A DNA stretch of 64,000 nucleotides from Paenibacillus endoradicis (lineage in GTDB: Bacteria; Bacillota; Bacilli; Paenibacillales; Paenibacillaceae), in contig NZ_JANQBB010000005.1 of assembly GCF_024721975.1 (NCBI RefSeq), positions 1 to 64,000 on the forward strand. Direction: 5' to 3'. Shown piece after piece: positions 37,474-46,187 of this stretch. The notes below the pieces were generated by a model that was not told the origin of the DNA, made no database searches, and saw only the letters and a program-made list of their open reading frames with translations. The first letter of the stretch is position 1. Each line of letters begins with the position of its first letter. A program made the translations under genes and the position numbers.

Positions 37474-38805
37474 GTGGCTGGTGGAAAATGGGAAGTTCAA
37501 AATAAAGTAAGACCGGGTGTTTATATTAAATTCAAAGCAAAACCTCAACCTCTTGGTAATCTAGGAGATCGAGGAATTGCAGCATATCCAGTAGCATTAC
37601 CTTGGGGAGATCCGACAAAGGTCATCGTATTAGAGTCATCTGAATTTGTAGAGAAGGCAGTTGAACTTATCGGATTCAAAGCAACAGATGCACGTATTCG
37701 TCATATTGCTTCTGCTGTTAGTCATGCAAGTAAAGTGTTGCTCTATCGTTTGGGCGGTACAGGTGCTGGGAAAGCAACTGCTACTGAGGGGAATCTGACT
37801 GCTACTGCTAAGTGGGGTGGAGTACGAGGTAATGATCTAAAAGTTGTCGTTCAAGCTAACATTGATGAACCAACTCATTACGATATTATTACGCTTCTTG
37901 AAAGTGATGAACTGGATAGACAAACTGTTGCTACAGTTGAGGAGTTAGCGGACAATAATTATATTGTATGGTCAGGAACTGGTGAAATTACTGCTACAGC
38001 AGGAATTTCTTTAACTGGGGGTACAGATGGTACTTCTAGTGGAGCTGATTTCTCCGCGGCGCTTACCGCATTTGAAGCATACCAATTTAATGTATTAGGA
38101 GTATCGCTAGATGATACTTCAAGTAAACAAATCGCAATTGCATACGTAAAACGTCAACGCGAAGAAGAAGGTAAAAAAATTCAGGCCGTATTGATTAATC
38201 AGCCTTCTGCTAACTATGAAGGAATTATTAGTTTGCATAACGGCATCATTACTGCTGATGGACTACAAGTGTCACCTTCTGATCTAGTATGGGAGATTGC
38301 TGCAATGCAGGCTTCGGCTAATATTAATGAATCTCTTACGTATAGCGCAATTCCAAATGCAGTTGATGCATTCCCACGTTTAACGAATAGCGAAACCATT
38401 GCTGCGCTGAAAAATGGTCAGTTAGTTGTAACGGCGCTTAATGGTACAGCAGTTATTGAGCAGGATATTAATACGCTTAGTAGCTTTACAGCAGATCGTA
38501 GTAAAGCATTCAGTAAAAACCGCGTAATGCGAATTTTAGATTCTATTGGTAATGATGTGAAACGAATTTTCGAACAGTTTTACATTGGAAAAGTGAGTAA
38601 TAATGCAGATGGTCGAGCACTATTAAAAGGTGAGATTGTTTCGTACCTTGTTACACTTCAAGGTTTGGGAGCTATTCAAAACTTTGATAGTCAGACAGAT
38701 GTATCTGTATCTGCAGGAACAGACGTAGATGCTGTTGTTGTTGAACTGAGTATTCAGCCAGTAGATAGCATCGAAAAAATCTATATGACAGTGGAGGTGG
38801 TCTAG
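37474..38805 (+). CDS. Contractile tail sheath protein (XkdK-like)
   Basis: A 443-residue myovirus sheath subunit of the PBSX XkdK family. The N-terminus has RPGVYIKFKA and the RGIAAYPVALPWG segment; a variable middle domain (about 110-190) follows, then the conserved C-terminal core (FSKNRVMRILDSIGNDVKR, then IGKVSNNADGRALLKG). It forms the contracting outer tube. The GTG start has AAGGAG ten bases upstream, right after the preceding stop. It is followed after one base by the tube gene. Confidence 0.93.
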   Translation: MAGGKWEVQNKVRPGVYIKFKAKPQPLGNLGDRGIAAYPVALPWGDPTKVIVLESSEFVEKAVELIGFKATDARIRHIASAVSHASKVLLYRLGGTGAGKATATEGNLTATAKWGGVRGNDLKVVVQANIDEPTHYDIITLLESDELDRQTVATVEELADNNYIVWSGTGEITATAGISLTGGTDGTSSGADFSAALTAFEAYQFNVLGVSLDDTSSKQIAIAYVKRQREEEGKKIQAVLINQPSANYEGIISLHNGIITADGLQVSPSDLVWEIAAMQASANINESLTYSAIPNAVDAFPRLTNSETIAALKNGQLVVTALNGTAVIEQDINTLSSFTADRSKAFSKNRVMRILDSIGNDVKRIFEQFYIGKVSNNADGRALLKGEIVSYLVTLQGLGAIQNFDSQTDVSVSAGTDVDAVVVELSIQPVDSIEKIYMTVEVV

Positions 38806-38806
38806 T

Positions 38807-39274
38807 ATGACGTTTTTTAAGGAAACAGATGCATTAAGTGGTAAGCAGGCCAAAGCTTATGCGATTATCGATGGTAGAGTAGAAGAATTGTTCTATGCAA
38901 AGGCACTTGAAGCAACGATTGAAAAGAACAAAGTGGATGTGCCAGTGCTAGGAAAGACAAATACCGCTCAACGCGCTGCAGGTTGGAGTGGCTCAGGTAC
39001 GTTAACTGTGTACTATGTAACGTCAGTGTTCCGTCAGTTGATGCGTACTTATATTCAAACAGGTCGTGATTTCTGGTTTGAGTTGATGATTGTCAATGAA
39101 CAACCCGGTAGTGACACTGGCAAGCAAGTAACCTTCTTGAAAAAATGCAACCTGGATAGTGTTATTGCTGCACGTTTTGACGCATCTAGCGATGATATGC
39201 TAGAAGAGGAACTTCCGTTCACATTTAACGATTATGATATTCAAGATCAATTTTCAGAAATTTCGGGTGCCTAA
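38807..39274 (+). CDS. Tail tube protein (XkdM-like)
   Basis: A 155-residue inner tube subunit (XkdM/YqbM family): DALSGKQAKAYAIIDGRVEELFYAK, then GKTNTAQRAAGWSGSGTLTVYYVT, FRQLMRTYIQTG and CNLDSVIAARFDAS. The sheath contracts around this tube. GGAGGT lies ~10 bases before the ATG. The stop codon lies inside the 5' arm of an intrinsic terminator, so sheath and tube transcripts may be made in excess of the genes beyond. Confidence 0.93.
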   Translation: MTFFKETDALSGKQAKAYAIIDGRVEELFYAKALEATIEKNKVDVPVLGKTNTAQRAAGWSGSGTLTVYYVTSVFRQLMRTYIQTGRDFWFELMIVNEQPGSDTGKQVTFLKKCNLDSVIAARFDASSDDMLEEELPFTFNDYDIQDQFSEISGA

Positions 39275-39292
39275 TTAGGCGCCCTTTTCTTT
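39265..39292 (+). terminator. Intrinsic terminator directly after the tail tube gene
   Basis: GGGTGCCT pairs with AGGCGCCC around AATT (one G-U) and is followed by TTTTCTTTT. It overlaps the tube gene's last codons and stop. It lies inside the structural operon and no new promoter is obvious beyond it. Confidence 0.85.
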
Positions 39293-39322
39293 TAATCAAA
39301 TAACCTTTGGAGGTAATAAATT

Positions 39323-39742
39323 ATGAGTTTACAAGATTTTTTTGCACAAAATGTGCAAGCTGAAATTACTGAGGATTGCATTATTTCGGAGCGTTTCAAG
39401 AGTGATGCTAACGAACCTATTAAATGGAAGCTGAAAACAGTAACGGAGAAAGAGAATGAAGCTATTCGTAAATCTGCTACTCGTATCTCTAAAGGTAAAA
39501 ATGGAGCCCGTATTCAAGAGATTAATCAAGAAGAATATGTTGGGAAACTAGCTGTAGCAAGTGTAGTTTATCCTGATCTACAAAATGCCGATCTACAAGC
39601 TTCATATAGTGTATTAGGTGCAGATACATTACTTAAAACGATGTTGTTATCAGGCGAATATGCTACATTACTGGAAAAAGTTCAGAAAATGAACGGATTT
39701 GACCAAGACATTAACAATTTAGCAGATGAAGTAAAAAACTAA
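39323..39742 (+). CDS. Tail assembly chaperone, short form (XkdN-like, gpG analogue)
   Basis: A 139-residue protein of the XkdN/YqbN family (LQDFFAQNV, KWKLKTVTEKENEAIRKS, KLAVASVVYPDL, GADTLLKTMLLSGEYATL). It sits between tube and tape-measure genes, the fixed position of tail assembly chaperones. TTTGGAGG lies ten bases before the ATG. The gene ends GTA AAA AAC TAA, whose last bases form a -1 slippery heptamer, so a fraction of ribosomes should make a longer form. Confidence 0.88.
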   Translation: MSLQDFFAQNVQAEITEDCIISERFKSDANEPIKWKLKTVTEKENEAIRKSATRISKGKNGARIQEINQEEYVGKLAVASVVYPDLQNADLQASYSVLGADTLLKTMLLSGEYATLLEKVQKMNGFDQDINNLADEVKN

Positions 39743-39915
39743 TTAGTGAGGGTGATGCAGAAGCGAATTATGCATATTACGCCCTCAATGAGTATCATGT
39801 AATGCCATGGGACTTTGAAGCTCTCGATCCTTTTCGAAAAGCTGCATTAATTGGCTTTATAAGAGTGAGAATTGAATCGGAACGTAAGGAACGGGCGAAA
39901 ATGAAAAAACGATAG
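39323..39915 (+). CDS. Tail assembly chaperone, frameshifted long form (gpGT analogue)
   Basis: A -1 slip on A AAA AAC at 39733-39739 changes ...VKN-stop into ...VKK followed by 58 more codons from 39739 to the TAG at 39915. The extension reads LISEGDAEANYAYYALNEYH, then MPWDFEALDPFRKAALIGF and RVRIESERKERAKMKKR. Its YYALNEYHVMPW-type core is typical of the T domain of tail chaperones, and the overlapping frame has no ATG with a good ribosome binding site of its own. Both forms normally bind the tape measure during tail assembly. Frameshifting is inferred from sequence, but all parts of the signal are present. Confidence 0.85.
39733..39786 (+). promoter_or_regulatory. Programmed -1 ribosomal frameshift signal
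   Basis: The slippery heptamer A AAA AAC (39733-39739) is in the correct zero-frame phase. An 8-base spacer with the zero-frame stop TAA follows. Then comes a two-part hairpin: GAGGGTG (39748-39754) with CGCCCTC (39780-39786), and inside it ATGCA (39755-39759) with TGCAT (39771-39775). Confidence 0.88.
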
Positions 39916-39955
39916 ATTTTTCACCTTATGCTTTTGGTACTGTACTCTTGATGAT

Positions 39956-40006
39956 AACTATAAATGAGCTCTAGAAGTTAATCTAGAGGCTCGTTTATAG
40001 TTTTTC
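39956..40006 (+). terminator. Intrinsic terminator between chaperone and tape-measure genes
   Basis: AACTATAAATGAGCTCTAGA pairs with TCTAGAGGCTCGTTTATAGT (with small bulges) around AGTTAA and is followed by TTTTTCTT. This is a second strong terminator within the structural operon. Confidence 0.87.
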
Positions 40007-40073
40007 TTATCAAAAATACTAGACTAATAAAAGTAACATTTTATTGATCTTTTTTATGAGAAAGGAGGACATG

Positions 40074-42653
40074 ATGGCTACAATTAGCACTTATATTAAA
40101 ATGATGGATCAATTTTCTAAACCAATAAAAAGTGTAAGAGACAAAGTTAACAAAACTGTTGTCGTGATGGGAAAATTGAGAACTGCGGTGGAGCGACCTG
40201 CAAAACTCAATATCAATACGACAAATGCACATAATAAATTATCTGTAATACAGGATATGATCCAAGGTACAAAAATCAACATTAACTTTAATGCTACAGA
40301 AGCTGTTCATAAAGCAAGACTTTTGAAAGACCTATTGCAAAAACAATTAATCGATATCAAGGCATATATACGCGTAGAGCTTCCGGCATCACTCACTGTT
40401 TTGTTTACTAATTTACAACGATTAGTGCTGAAGCTAATTGCCTCAACAAGACGTATGCAAGGATCGGTTGGCGACAACTCGCAAAAAGCATGTTGTGATA
40501 CAGATCAAGATAAAAATCCAGTATCAAAGTTTAAAGATCTATTTGATGGATTGAATCAGATGTTTCAACCGATTAAAAGTATATTTGGTGGAATGAACAA
40601 AATGTTACAACCGGTTAGAAGTATATTCGGTGGAATGAATAAAATGTTGCAGCCTGTTAGAAATTTATTCAGTGGAATGAGCAAAATGCTACAGCCGGTT
40701 AGAAATGTATTCGGTGGAATGAACAAAATGTTACAGCCAGTTAGAAGTATATTTGGTAGCTTAAATAGAATGTTACAACCGGTCAGAACTACATTCGGTG
40801 GATTGATTAAAACGCTACAGGCGGCTAAAAGTATACTTAGCAGTGGATTTAAGACAATGTTTCAGGGGGTAAAAAGTAAACTCAGCGGCGCATTGCCAAA
40901 ACTACTTCCGGGAAAATCGGGTTCGTTTTTAATGGAGCAAGTAGCAAAACCACTAGTTAGTACGTCCATTGGCGGGGCAATGAAACAGCAGCAGACAGAG
41001 GATATGTTTATTGCAAAAACTGGTAGTGCCGAAATGGGAAAAGGAATGTTCGAGAAGTTTAAGTCTGAGGCTCTTGCTGCTGGTCAAGATGTAAATCAAA
41101 CATTGCAAAGTTCACTGTCTTTTTTACCAGAAGTACAGAATGTAGATCAAATTTCTCAACTTAACGAATTGTCTCAACGTATGGCAGCTTTCGATATTTC
41201 AGGTAACGGCATCGAAGGAGCAGCTTCTGCTTTGAAAGAAGCGTTGAATGGTGATGCCTCTTCATTAGCTAATAGTCTCAAGATGTCTCCTGCGGATATG
41301 AGTAGTTTTAAGATAGAAGATCTAGCTCAATCAGGCAATGTGGATGGTTTAATTAGCGCATTTGATCAAATGCTCGAAAAACAAAACATGGGTAAAGATG
41401 CTTTCGCAACTATGATGGCTAGCCCAATAAAACAAGTGGAAACTCTTAAAGGCAACTTAAATTCTGCATTAGCAGATTCAGGACAGCAAGCAGTAACTGC
41501 TTTTATGCCATTAATTACAATGCTTAATACTGCTTTTCAAGAAGGTAAGTTTCAACCATTCTTCGATTTGATTAGTGGTGGATTGGCTTTAGTAGCTAGT
41601 GTTGCAGCATGGGCCGGTCAATTAATAGTAGATAATATTGATACAGTTATTAATATTCTAATTGCGCTTGGAATAATAGCGCTCGTTGTTGGAGCATCTA
41701 TGTTGATTTCATGGATTATGGCAGTATGGCCTATTCTTTTGTTAATAGGTGTAATTGTTGGGCTTATCTCACTATTGAATTACTTTGGTGTTTCTACGGA
41801 GCAAATTGTCGGTTTTGTCGGTGGTCTCTTTATGGCTCTTGTAGCTTTTATATGGAATCCGATAGCGTTACTATGGAATATGATTGTTAGTTTTGCTGAA
41901 TTTCTAATTAATGTATTTATTGATCCTATCTATTCGATCAAAAAACTAATTTACGATCTTGCAATGGAGTTTGGCGGATTTATGTATAACATGATCCTCT
42001 CAGCAGAAGACTTCGCTGGAAGCTTTATGTCAACAATATTGTCAGCAATAAATGGAGTGCTGGGTGGCTTTAACAAGTTGAGTGCAGGAATACTTAAACT
42101 TACAGGAATTGATCTAGGACAAGTTGCGTTATTTGATGAGACTAATGTTAATGCAATTAGTGACGGATTTAAAAACATTATGGATCAGATGCAAGAGCCT
42201 GTAAAAACTAAGGGAACTGTAGATTTCTCGGGAGGAAAAGCAAGTCAATTAAATATGAGTGATCAGTTTGACAAAGGTTTTGATGTAACATCTAATGCTT
42301 TTAGCGGAGTGGGGGATGCATTAGGAAAAAGTACTGATTTTAGTTCATTTGGTAATGACCCCTCGAAAAGTTCTATGTCTAATATCGGAGGTATGGGTGA
42401 CATTAATAGTGTCGGTGAAGTCGGTGAAGTTGGAAAAATCAATGACACGGTTGACATTAGTAGTGAGGATTTGAAAATGATGCGTGAATTGGCAGAAATG
42501 AAGAACATTCAAAACTATGTTTCTTTGACACCATCAGTGAGCTTCGGCGATACGCATGTTCGTAATGAAAGTGATATTAATACGATTGTATCAAAAATAA
42601 CTCAAAAGCTAGAGCAAGACATTGCATCTTCTGCAAATGCTGTATATGGATAA
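40074..42653 (+). CDS. Tail tape measure protein (XkdO-like)
   Basis: An 859-residue tape measure protein that sets tail length. After a helical N-terminal region, about residues 152-265 are seven to eight tandem 14-residue repeats of the form PVRSIFGGMNKMLQ. Then comes a tape-measure core (TEDMFIAKTGSAEMGKGMF, then GAASALKEALNGDASSL). Strongly hydrophobic segments lie near 505-580 and 590-640, and the C-terminal tail is Ser/Asp/Gly-rich. No peptidoglycan hydrolase domain is visible. GGAGG lies five bases before the ATG at 40074; an in-frame TTG at 40044 lacks a site. It is short for a myovirus, in keeping with a modest tail. Confidence 0.9.
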   Translation: MATISTYIKMMDQFSKPIKSVRDKVNKTVVVMGKLRTAVERPAKLNINTTNAHNKLSVIQDMIQGTKININFNATEAVHKARLLKDLLQKQLIDIKAYIRVELPASLTVLFTNLQRLVLKLIASTRRMQGSVGDNSQKACCDTDQDKNPVSKFKDLFDGLNQMFQPIKSIFGGMNKMLQPVRSIFGGMNKMLQPVRNLFSGMSKMLQPVRNVFGGMNKMLQPVRSIFGSLNRMLQPVRTTFGGLIKTLQAAKSILSSGFKTMFQGVKSKLSGALPKLLPGKSGSFLMEQVAKPLVSTSIGGAMKQQQTEDMFIAKTGSAEMGKGMFEKFKSEALAAGQDVNQTLQSSLSFLPEVQNVDQISQLNELSQRMAAFDISGNGIEGAASALKEALNGDASSLANSLKMSPADMSSFKIEDLAQSGNVDGLISAFDQMLEKQNMGKDAFATMMASPIKQVETLKGNLNSALADSGQQAVTAFMPLITMLNTAFQEGKFQPFFDLISGGLALVASVAAWAGQLIVDNIDTVINILIALGIIALVVGASMLISWIMAVWPILLLIGVIVGLISLLNYFGVSTEQIVGFVGGLFMALVAFIWNPIALLWNMIVSFAEFLINVFIDPIYSIKKLIYDLAMEFGGFMYNMILSAEDFAGSFMSTILSAINGVLGGFNKLSAGILKLTGIDLGQVALFDETNVNAISDGFKNIMDQMQEPVKTKGTVDFSGGKASQLNMSDQFDKGFDVTSNAFSGVGDALGKSTDFSSFGNDPSKSSMSNIGGMGDINSVGEVGEVGKINDTVDISSEDLKMMRELAEMKNIQNYVSLTPSVSFGDTHVRNESDINTIVSKITQKLEQDIASSANAVYG
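40527..40862 (+). repeat. 42-bp (14-codon) tandem repeats in the tape measure gene
   Basis: Units begin at 40527 (degenerate), 40569, 40611, 40653, 40695, 40737, 40779 and 40821 (degenerate), each 42 bases. The central five or six are highly alike in DNA (TTCGGTGGAATGAACAAAAT). The reading frame is preserved throughout. Confidence 0.95.
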
Positions 42654-42666
42654 GAGGTGATTGGAA

Positions 42667-43482
42667 TTGAGAGTATATGGCGTACAATTAAGTTTTAATA
42701 ATATGGAAGAAGTACTGCAATTTCCTATTAATCCTGCTTCTATCGAAATATCTGAGTCTGGACAAGGTAAAACTTACGATATATCTGGGCTTGGAGAAAT
42801 TAATGTCATTAAAGACCGCAAGCTAACGGAGTATAGCTTTAGCGGTCTTTTTCCTGCTCAATGGTATCCTTTTGTCAGAGAAGATGAGTTTCTTAAAACA
42901 GAGGAAGCAACCTATAAGCGTCATCGGTTAGATGTTGAGAAAAATAAACAACTTCGCATTGATATGGAATCAAACAGTAGTCTAATGATTAATTTGGAAC
43001 AATTCAAAATGCTTAACAATGTTGCTGAGCGTTATGACCCTCTTCATCCTAAACAGTATATTAACCTAATTGAAAAATGGATGGCTTCAAAACGACCTGT
43101 ACGCTTTATCTTCAGCAGTAGTACGTATGATATTAATACAGCCGTAAGCATCGAATCTTTTCAATGGGAAGAATCTGCTGGCGGTGGTGGAGATATTGAG
43201 TATACGATCAAGCTTATGAAATACATTTTTTATAGTGCAAAGAAGATCATTACTGAAAAGACTAACGACGGTGGAACAGTTGAAATAAGCTCAAACGACA
43301 GTAGACCGAATGATAAACAGCAAGTTAAAACATATTCAATGATCGCTGGTGATTCTCTTTGGTCAGTAGCTAAAAAGCAATTAGGGAATGGTACACGATG
43401 GAAGGAAATACAGCAGCTAAATAATATTAAAGATTCAGACTTGAAAAGGCTACCTATAGGAAAGGTGCTGAAGTTGCCATGA
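42667..43482 (+). CDS. LysM tail/baseplate protein (XkdP-like)
   Basis: A 271-residue XkdP-family protein. The N-terminal ~200 residues match the phage part (LQFPINPASIEI, then GLGEINVIKDRKL and PVRFIFSSSTYDIN). A LysM domain ends the protein (about 222-271: YSMIAGDSLWSVAKKQLG, then IGKVLKLP), probably binding peptidoglycan or seating the hub. The TTG at 42667 has GAGGTG seven bases upstream; the TTG at 42661 is too close to the site. The 3' end overlaps the next gene by four bases. Confidence 0.9.
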   Translation: MRVYGVQLSFNNMEEVLQFPINPASIEISESGQGKTYDISGLGEINVIKDRKLTEYSFSGLFPAQWYPFVREDEFLKTEEATYKRHRLDVEKNKQLRIDMESNSSLMINLEQFKMLNNVAERYDPLHPKQYINLIEKWMASKRPVRFIFSSSTYDINTAVSIESFQWEESAGGGGDIEYTIKLMKYIFYSAKKIITEKTNDGGTVEISSNDSRPNDKQQVKTYSMIAGDSLWSVAKKQLGNGTRWKEIQQLNNIKDSDLKRLPIGKVLKLP

Positions 43483-44450
43483 ATTTAAAAGTAGAGATTC
43501 ATAATCGAGAGGGTAACAAGTGGGACGTAAGTAACATTGTTGAAGGTCTCTCATGGAAAACTACTCGTATTGGCACAGCTGGGACAATCAGCTTCACATT
43601 AGTAAAAGGGGCTATTTATCAATCGAAAGATTTTATGTATAGAAACGGTGATGGGGTTGCCATAGCCGTGGGCAATAATAAAGTTTTTTTTGGTTATATT
43701 TTTAGTATTGATGAGGGTAGAGACGAAGGTGTGAAGATAACAGCGTATGACCAAATTCGATATCTCATGAATACTGACACCTATGTATTTAAGGGTATAA
43801 CCGCAACAGATGTCTTGAAACGAATTGCTAAGGATTTCAACCTTAAGCTCGGAGCAGTAGCAGATACTGAGTACAAAATTCCTGTAATGAGTGAAGACGG
43901 TCAGAAACTATTAGATATTATTTGTAAAGCAATCACCCTTACATTTTCCAATACAGGTCGAGATTATTGTCTATATGATGACTTTGGTTCCCTATGTTTA
44001 CGAAATGTAGATGATGACCAACTTGATCTAATAATTGGTGATCGAAGCTTGATGTACGATTACAGTGTGCAAACTTCGATAGATAGCCAAACATACAACC
44101 AAATCAAGTTATATAAAGACAATAAAGATACTGGTAAACGTGAAATTTACATGTATAAGGACAGCGTGAATATTAAACGATGGGGATTGTTACAGCTGTA
44201 TCAAAGTATTGAGGAAGAAGCCAATACCGCACAAATTACTGAATTGCTGGACTCACTGTCTACCATTCATAATCGAGAAACAAAATCATTAAAGGTAAAT
44301 GCAATCGGAGATATTAGAATTCGAGCGGGTATGCGAGTTAGAATTCTAATAGCTGAGTATGGGGTAGATCAGGCTTTGCTCGTTGACGAATGTTCACATA
44401 ATTTTGATGGGGCAGATCATACAATGTCGCTAGATTTGAGGGTGGTATAA
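43479..44450 (+). CDS. Baseplate hub protein (XkdQ-like, gpD family)
   Basis: A 323-residue hub protein of the XkdQ/YqbQ family (IVEGLSWKTTRIGTAGTISF, ISIDEGRDEGVKITAYDQ-like segment, DVLKRIAKDFNLKLG, CLYDDFGSLCLRN, LRVRILIAE-like C-terminus). It links the tube to the baseplate and corresponds to the gp27-type hub. The ATG overlaps xkdP-like codons (ATGA), and the next gene starts one base after the stop. Confidence 0.9.
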   Translation: MNLKVEIHNREGNKWDVSNIVEGLSWKTTRIGTAGTISFTLVKGAIYQSKDFMYRNGDGVAIAVGNNKVFFGYIFSIDEGRDEGVKITAYDQIRYLMNTDTYVFKGITATDVLKRIAKDFNLKLGAVADTEYKIPVMSEDGQKLLDIICKAITLTFSNTGRDYCLYDDFGSLCLRNVDDDQLDLIIGDRSLMYDYSVQTSIDSQTYNQIKLYKDNKDTGKREIYMYKDSVNIKRWGLLQLYQSIEEEANTAQITELLDSLSTIHNRETKSLKVNAIGDIRIRAGMRVRILIAEYGVDQALLVDECSHNFDGADHTMSLDLRVV

Positions 44451-44753
44451 ATGACCGATTTATTAAGTACAGTGAAACAGGCTGCCATGGCCGCTATAGC
44501 AGCGAGTAATCCAGTTACCATGATGTATGGAGTTGTAACGAATACAAATCCACTAGAAGTAAACGTAGATCAACGGTTTACACTTCCAGTGGATTTTTTA
44601 GTAGTTCCAGAATCATTAACTGAGAATAAATTAGTTATCGGCGGGACGTCTTATATCGTTCGTGAGGGATTAAAGGTAGGAGATAAACTACTATTATTAC
44701 GTGTTCAAGGTGGTCAACAGTTCATTATTCTGGATCGAGTGGTGAGTCCATGA
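44451..44753 (+). CDS. DUF2577 baseplate protein (XkdR-like)
   Basis: A 100-residue DUF2577 protein (MYGVVTNTNPLEVNVDQRF, then LKVGDKLLLLRVQGGQQFII), an OB-fold-like small protein of the hub/spike region in PBSX-type tails. The ATG follows the XkdQ-like stop at once, and the 3' end overlaps the next gene by four bases (ATGA). Confidence 0.85.
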   Translation: MTDLLSTVKQAAMAAIAASNPVTMMYGVVTNTNPLEVNVDQRFTLPVDFLVVPESLTENKLVIGGTSYIVREGLKVGDKLLLLRVQGGQQFIILDRVVSP

Positions 44754-45154
44754 TACCTGAAATTGGAGCGAGTCAAGTAGATAACGGACTAGTACAACGA
44801 CAGCAGCCCTCTTTAACTTGGAAGCTTGATTTGGAAAAAGGAAAGATTACAGGTAAAACGGATGGACTTGATGCCGTAAAACAAGCAGTATTGAAGTCGT
44901 TACAAACTGATCGATTTTGGTACGATATTTATAGCTTTGATTATGGTCATGAGTTAAAGCTAATCATAGGTAGTCAGCCACAATTTGTTACGTCAGAAGT
45001 AACGCGAATGATTAATGAAGCACTGTTGATCGATGATCGCATTACAGCAGTTAAAAATGTAGAAACAAGTATTTCAGGTGATGGGATAATCATTCGATTT
45101 ACGGTTACTTCGATATATGGCAGTTTTGAAGGAGTGGTTACAAGCAATGTATGA
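44750..45154 (+). CDS. DUF2634 baseplate protein (XkdS-like, gp25-type)
   Basis: A 134-residue DUF2634 protein (LTWKLDLEKGKITGKTDG, then AVKQAVLKSLQTDRFWYDIY and ITAVKNVETSI). It corresponds to the gp25/W wedge component. It starts in the ATGA overlap with the DUF2577 gene. Its end overlaps the baseplate J gene by eight bases. Confidence 0.88.
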   Translation: MIPEIGASQVDNGLVQRQQPSLTWKLDLEKGKITGKTDGLDAVKQAVLKSLQTDRFWYDIYSFDYGHELKLIIGSQPQFVTSEVTRMINEALLIDDRITAVKNVETSISGDGIIIRFTVTSIYGSFEGVVTSNV

Positions 45155-46184
45155 ACATATGACCTTTGATAATATTTTGAATCGTATGCTTGCTAGAGTA
45201 GCTGGAACAATTGATAAACGTGAGGGGAGCGTTATCTATGATGCTTGTGCTCCAGCAGCAGCTGAACTTGCCCAGATGTATATTGATTTGGATGTACATC
45301 TAAATCTTGTGTTTGCTAGTACTTCGAGCGGAGAGTATTTAGAATTGCGAACACGCGATTTTGGAATCTCGAGACAGCCCGCAACTACTGCTCAACGTAA
45401 GGGGGTATTCCATTCTTCTAATAATGTATTGATGGATGTTCTAATTGGCAGTAGATATAGTGATGGTGAATTAACTTATGTTGTTCGAGAAAAACTGGCA
45501 ACTGGTGAATTTATTTTAGAGTGTGAAGTACATGGTGTGGTCGGTAATCAATATTTCGGTTCTATTATCCCTATCGATTATATAGTTGGCTTGGTAAAGG
45601 CGGAACTAGTAGACATTCTTGTACTAGGTGAAAACGTAGAGAGCGATGAAGTACTTCGAGAGCGTTATTTGCATCGAGTGCGTAACCCTTCAAGTGGAGG
45701 GAATGCTGCTGATTACCAAGAGTGGGCATTAAAAGTAGCAGGGGTTGGCGGTGTGAAAATACATCCGCTCTGGAATGGAAATGGAACGGTAAAAGTAGTG
45801 ATTGTAGATAGTAATAAAGAACCTGCAAGTTCTGTACTAGTGACAGAGACTGCAACTTACATTGAGAGTGTTCGTCCTATCGGTGCGGATGTAACAGTAG
45901 TATCAGCTACAGCTAAGCTTATTACGGTAAGCTCAGAAATTACACTGGCAACAGGGTATACACTTCAGGCAGTTACAGATGCAGTAACCAAATCATTGAA
46001 TAACTTCTTTCGCGGCATATCCTTTACGACGAGTTACGTCAGTGTTGCCCAGATCGGTTTGTTATTATTAAGTGTTCCTGGAGTAATTGATTACTCGAAC
46101 TTAATGCTAAACGGAAAAAGTATGAACGTGGCATTGAACGAAGAGGAAATACCGAAGCTTAATAGCGTACTCTTGGAGGTGTAG
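45147..46184 (+). CDS. Baseplate J-like protein (XkdT-like)
   Basis: A 345-residue baseplate wedge protein of the gpJ/gp6 family. The family start MYEHMTFDNILNRMLARV and the block DKREGSVIYDACAPAAAEL are clear; then come RYLHRVRNPSSGGNAADYQE and VAGVGGVKIHPLWNGNGTVKV. The frame extends ten codons upstream to 45117, but the ATG at 45147 gives the usual N-terminus and overlaps the upstream stop by eight bases. It forms the iris of the baseplate that opens on contraction. Confidence 0.92.
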   Translation: MYEHMTFDNILNRMLARVAGTIDKREGSVIYDACAPAAAELAQMYIDLDVHLNLVFASTSSGEYLELRTRDFGISRQPATTAQRKGVFHSSNNVLMDVLIGSRYSDGELTYVVREKLATGEFILECEVHGVVGNQYFGSIIPIDYIVGLVKAELVDILVLGENVESDEVLRERYLHRVRNPSSGGNAADYQEWALKVAGVGGVKIHPLWNGNGTVKVVIVDSNKEPASSVLVTETATYIESVRPIGADVTVVSATAKLITVSSEITLATGYTLQAVTDAVTKSLNNFFRGISFTTSYVSVAQIGLLLLSVPGVIDYSNLMLNGKSMNVALNEEEIPKLNSVLLEV

Positions 46185-46187
46185 CAA

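Noticed and set aside
39901..39915. A separate gene for the chaperone extension
   Set aside because: The only ATG codons in that frame lie mid-domain without a ribosome binding site, while a full frameshift signal precedes the frame.
40527..40862. Regularly spaced 42-bp repeats that could suggest a CRISPR array
   Set aside because: The units are contiguous with no spacers, keep one reading frame and encode a 14-residue helical repeat in the tape measure protein.
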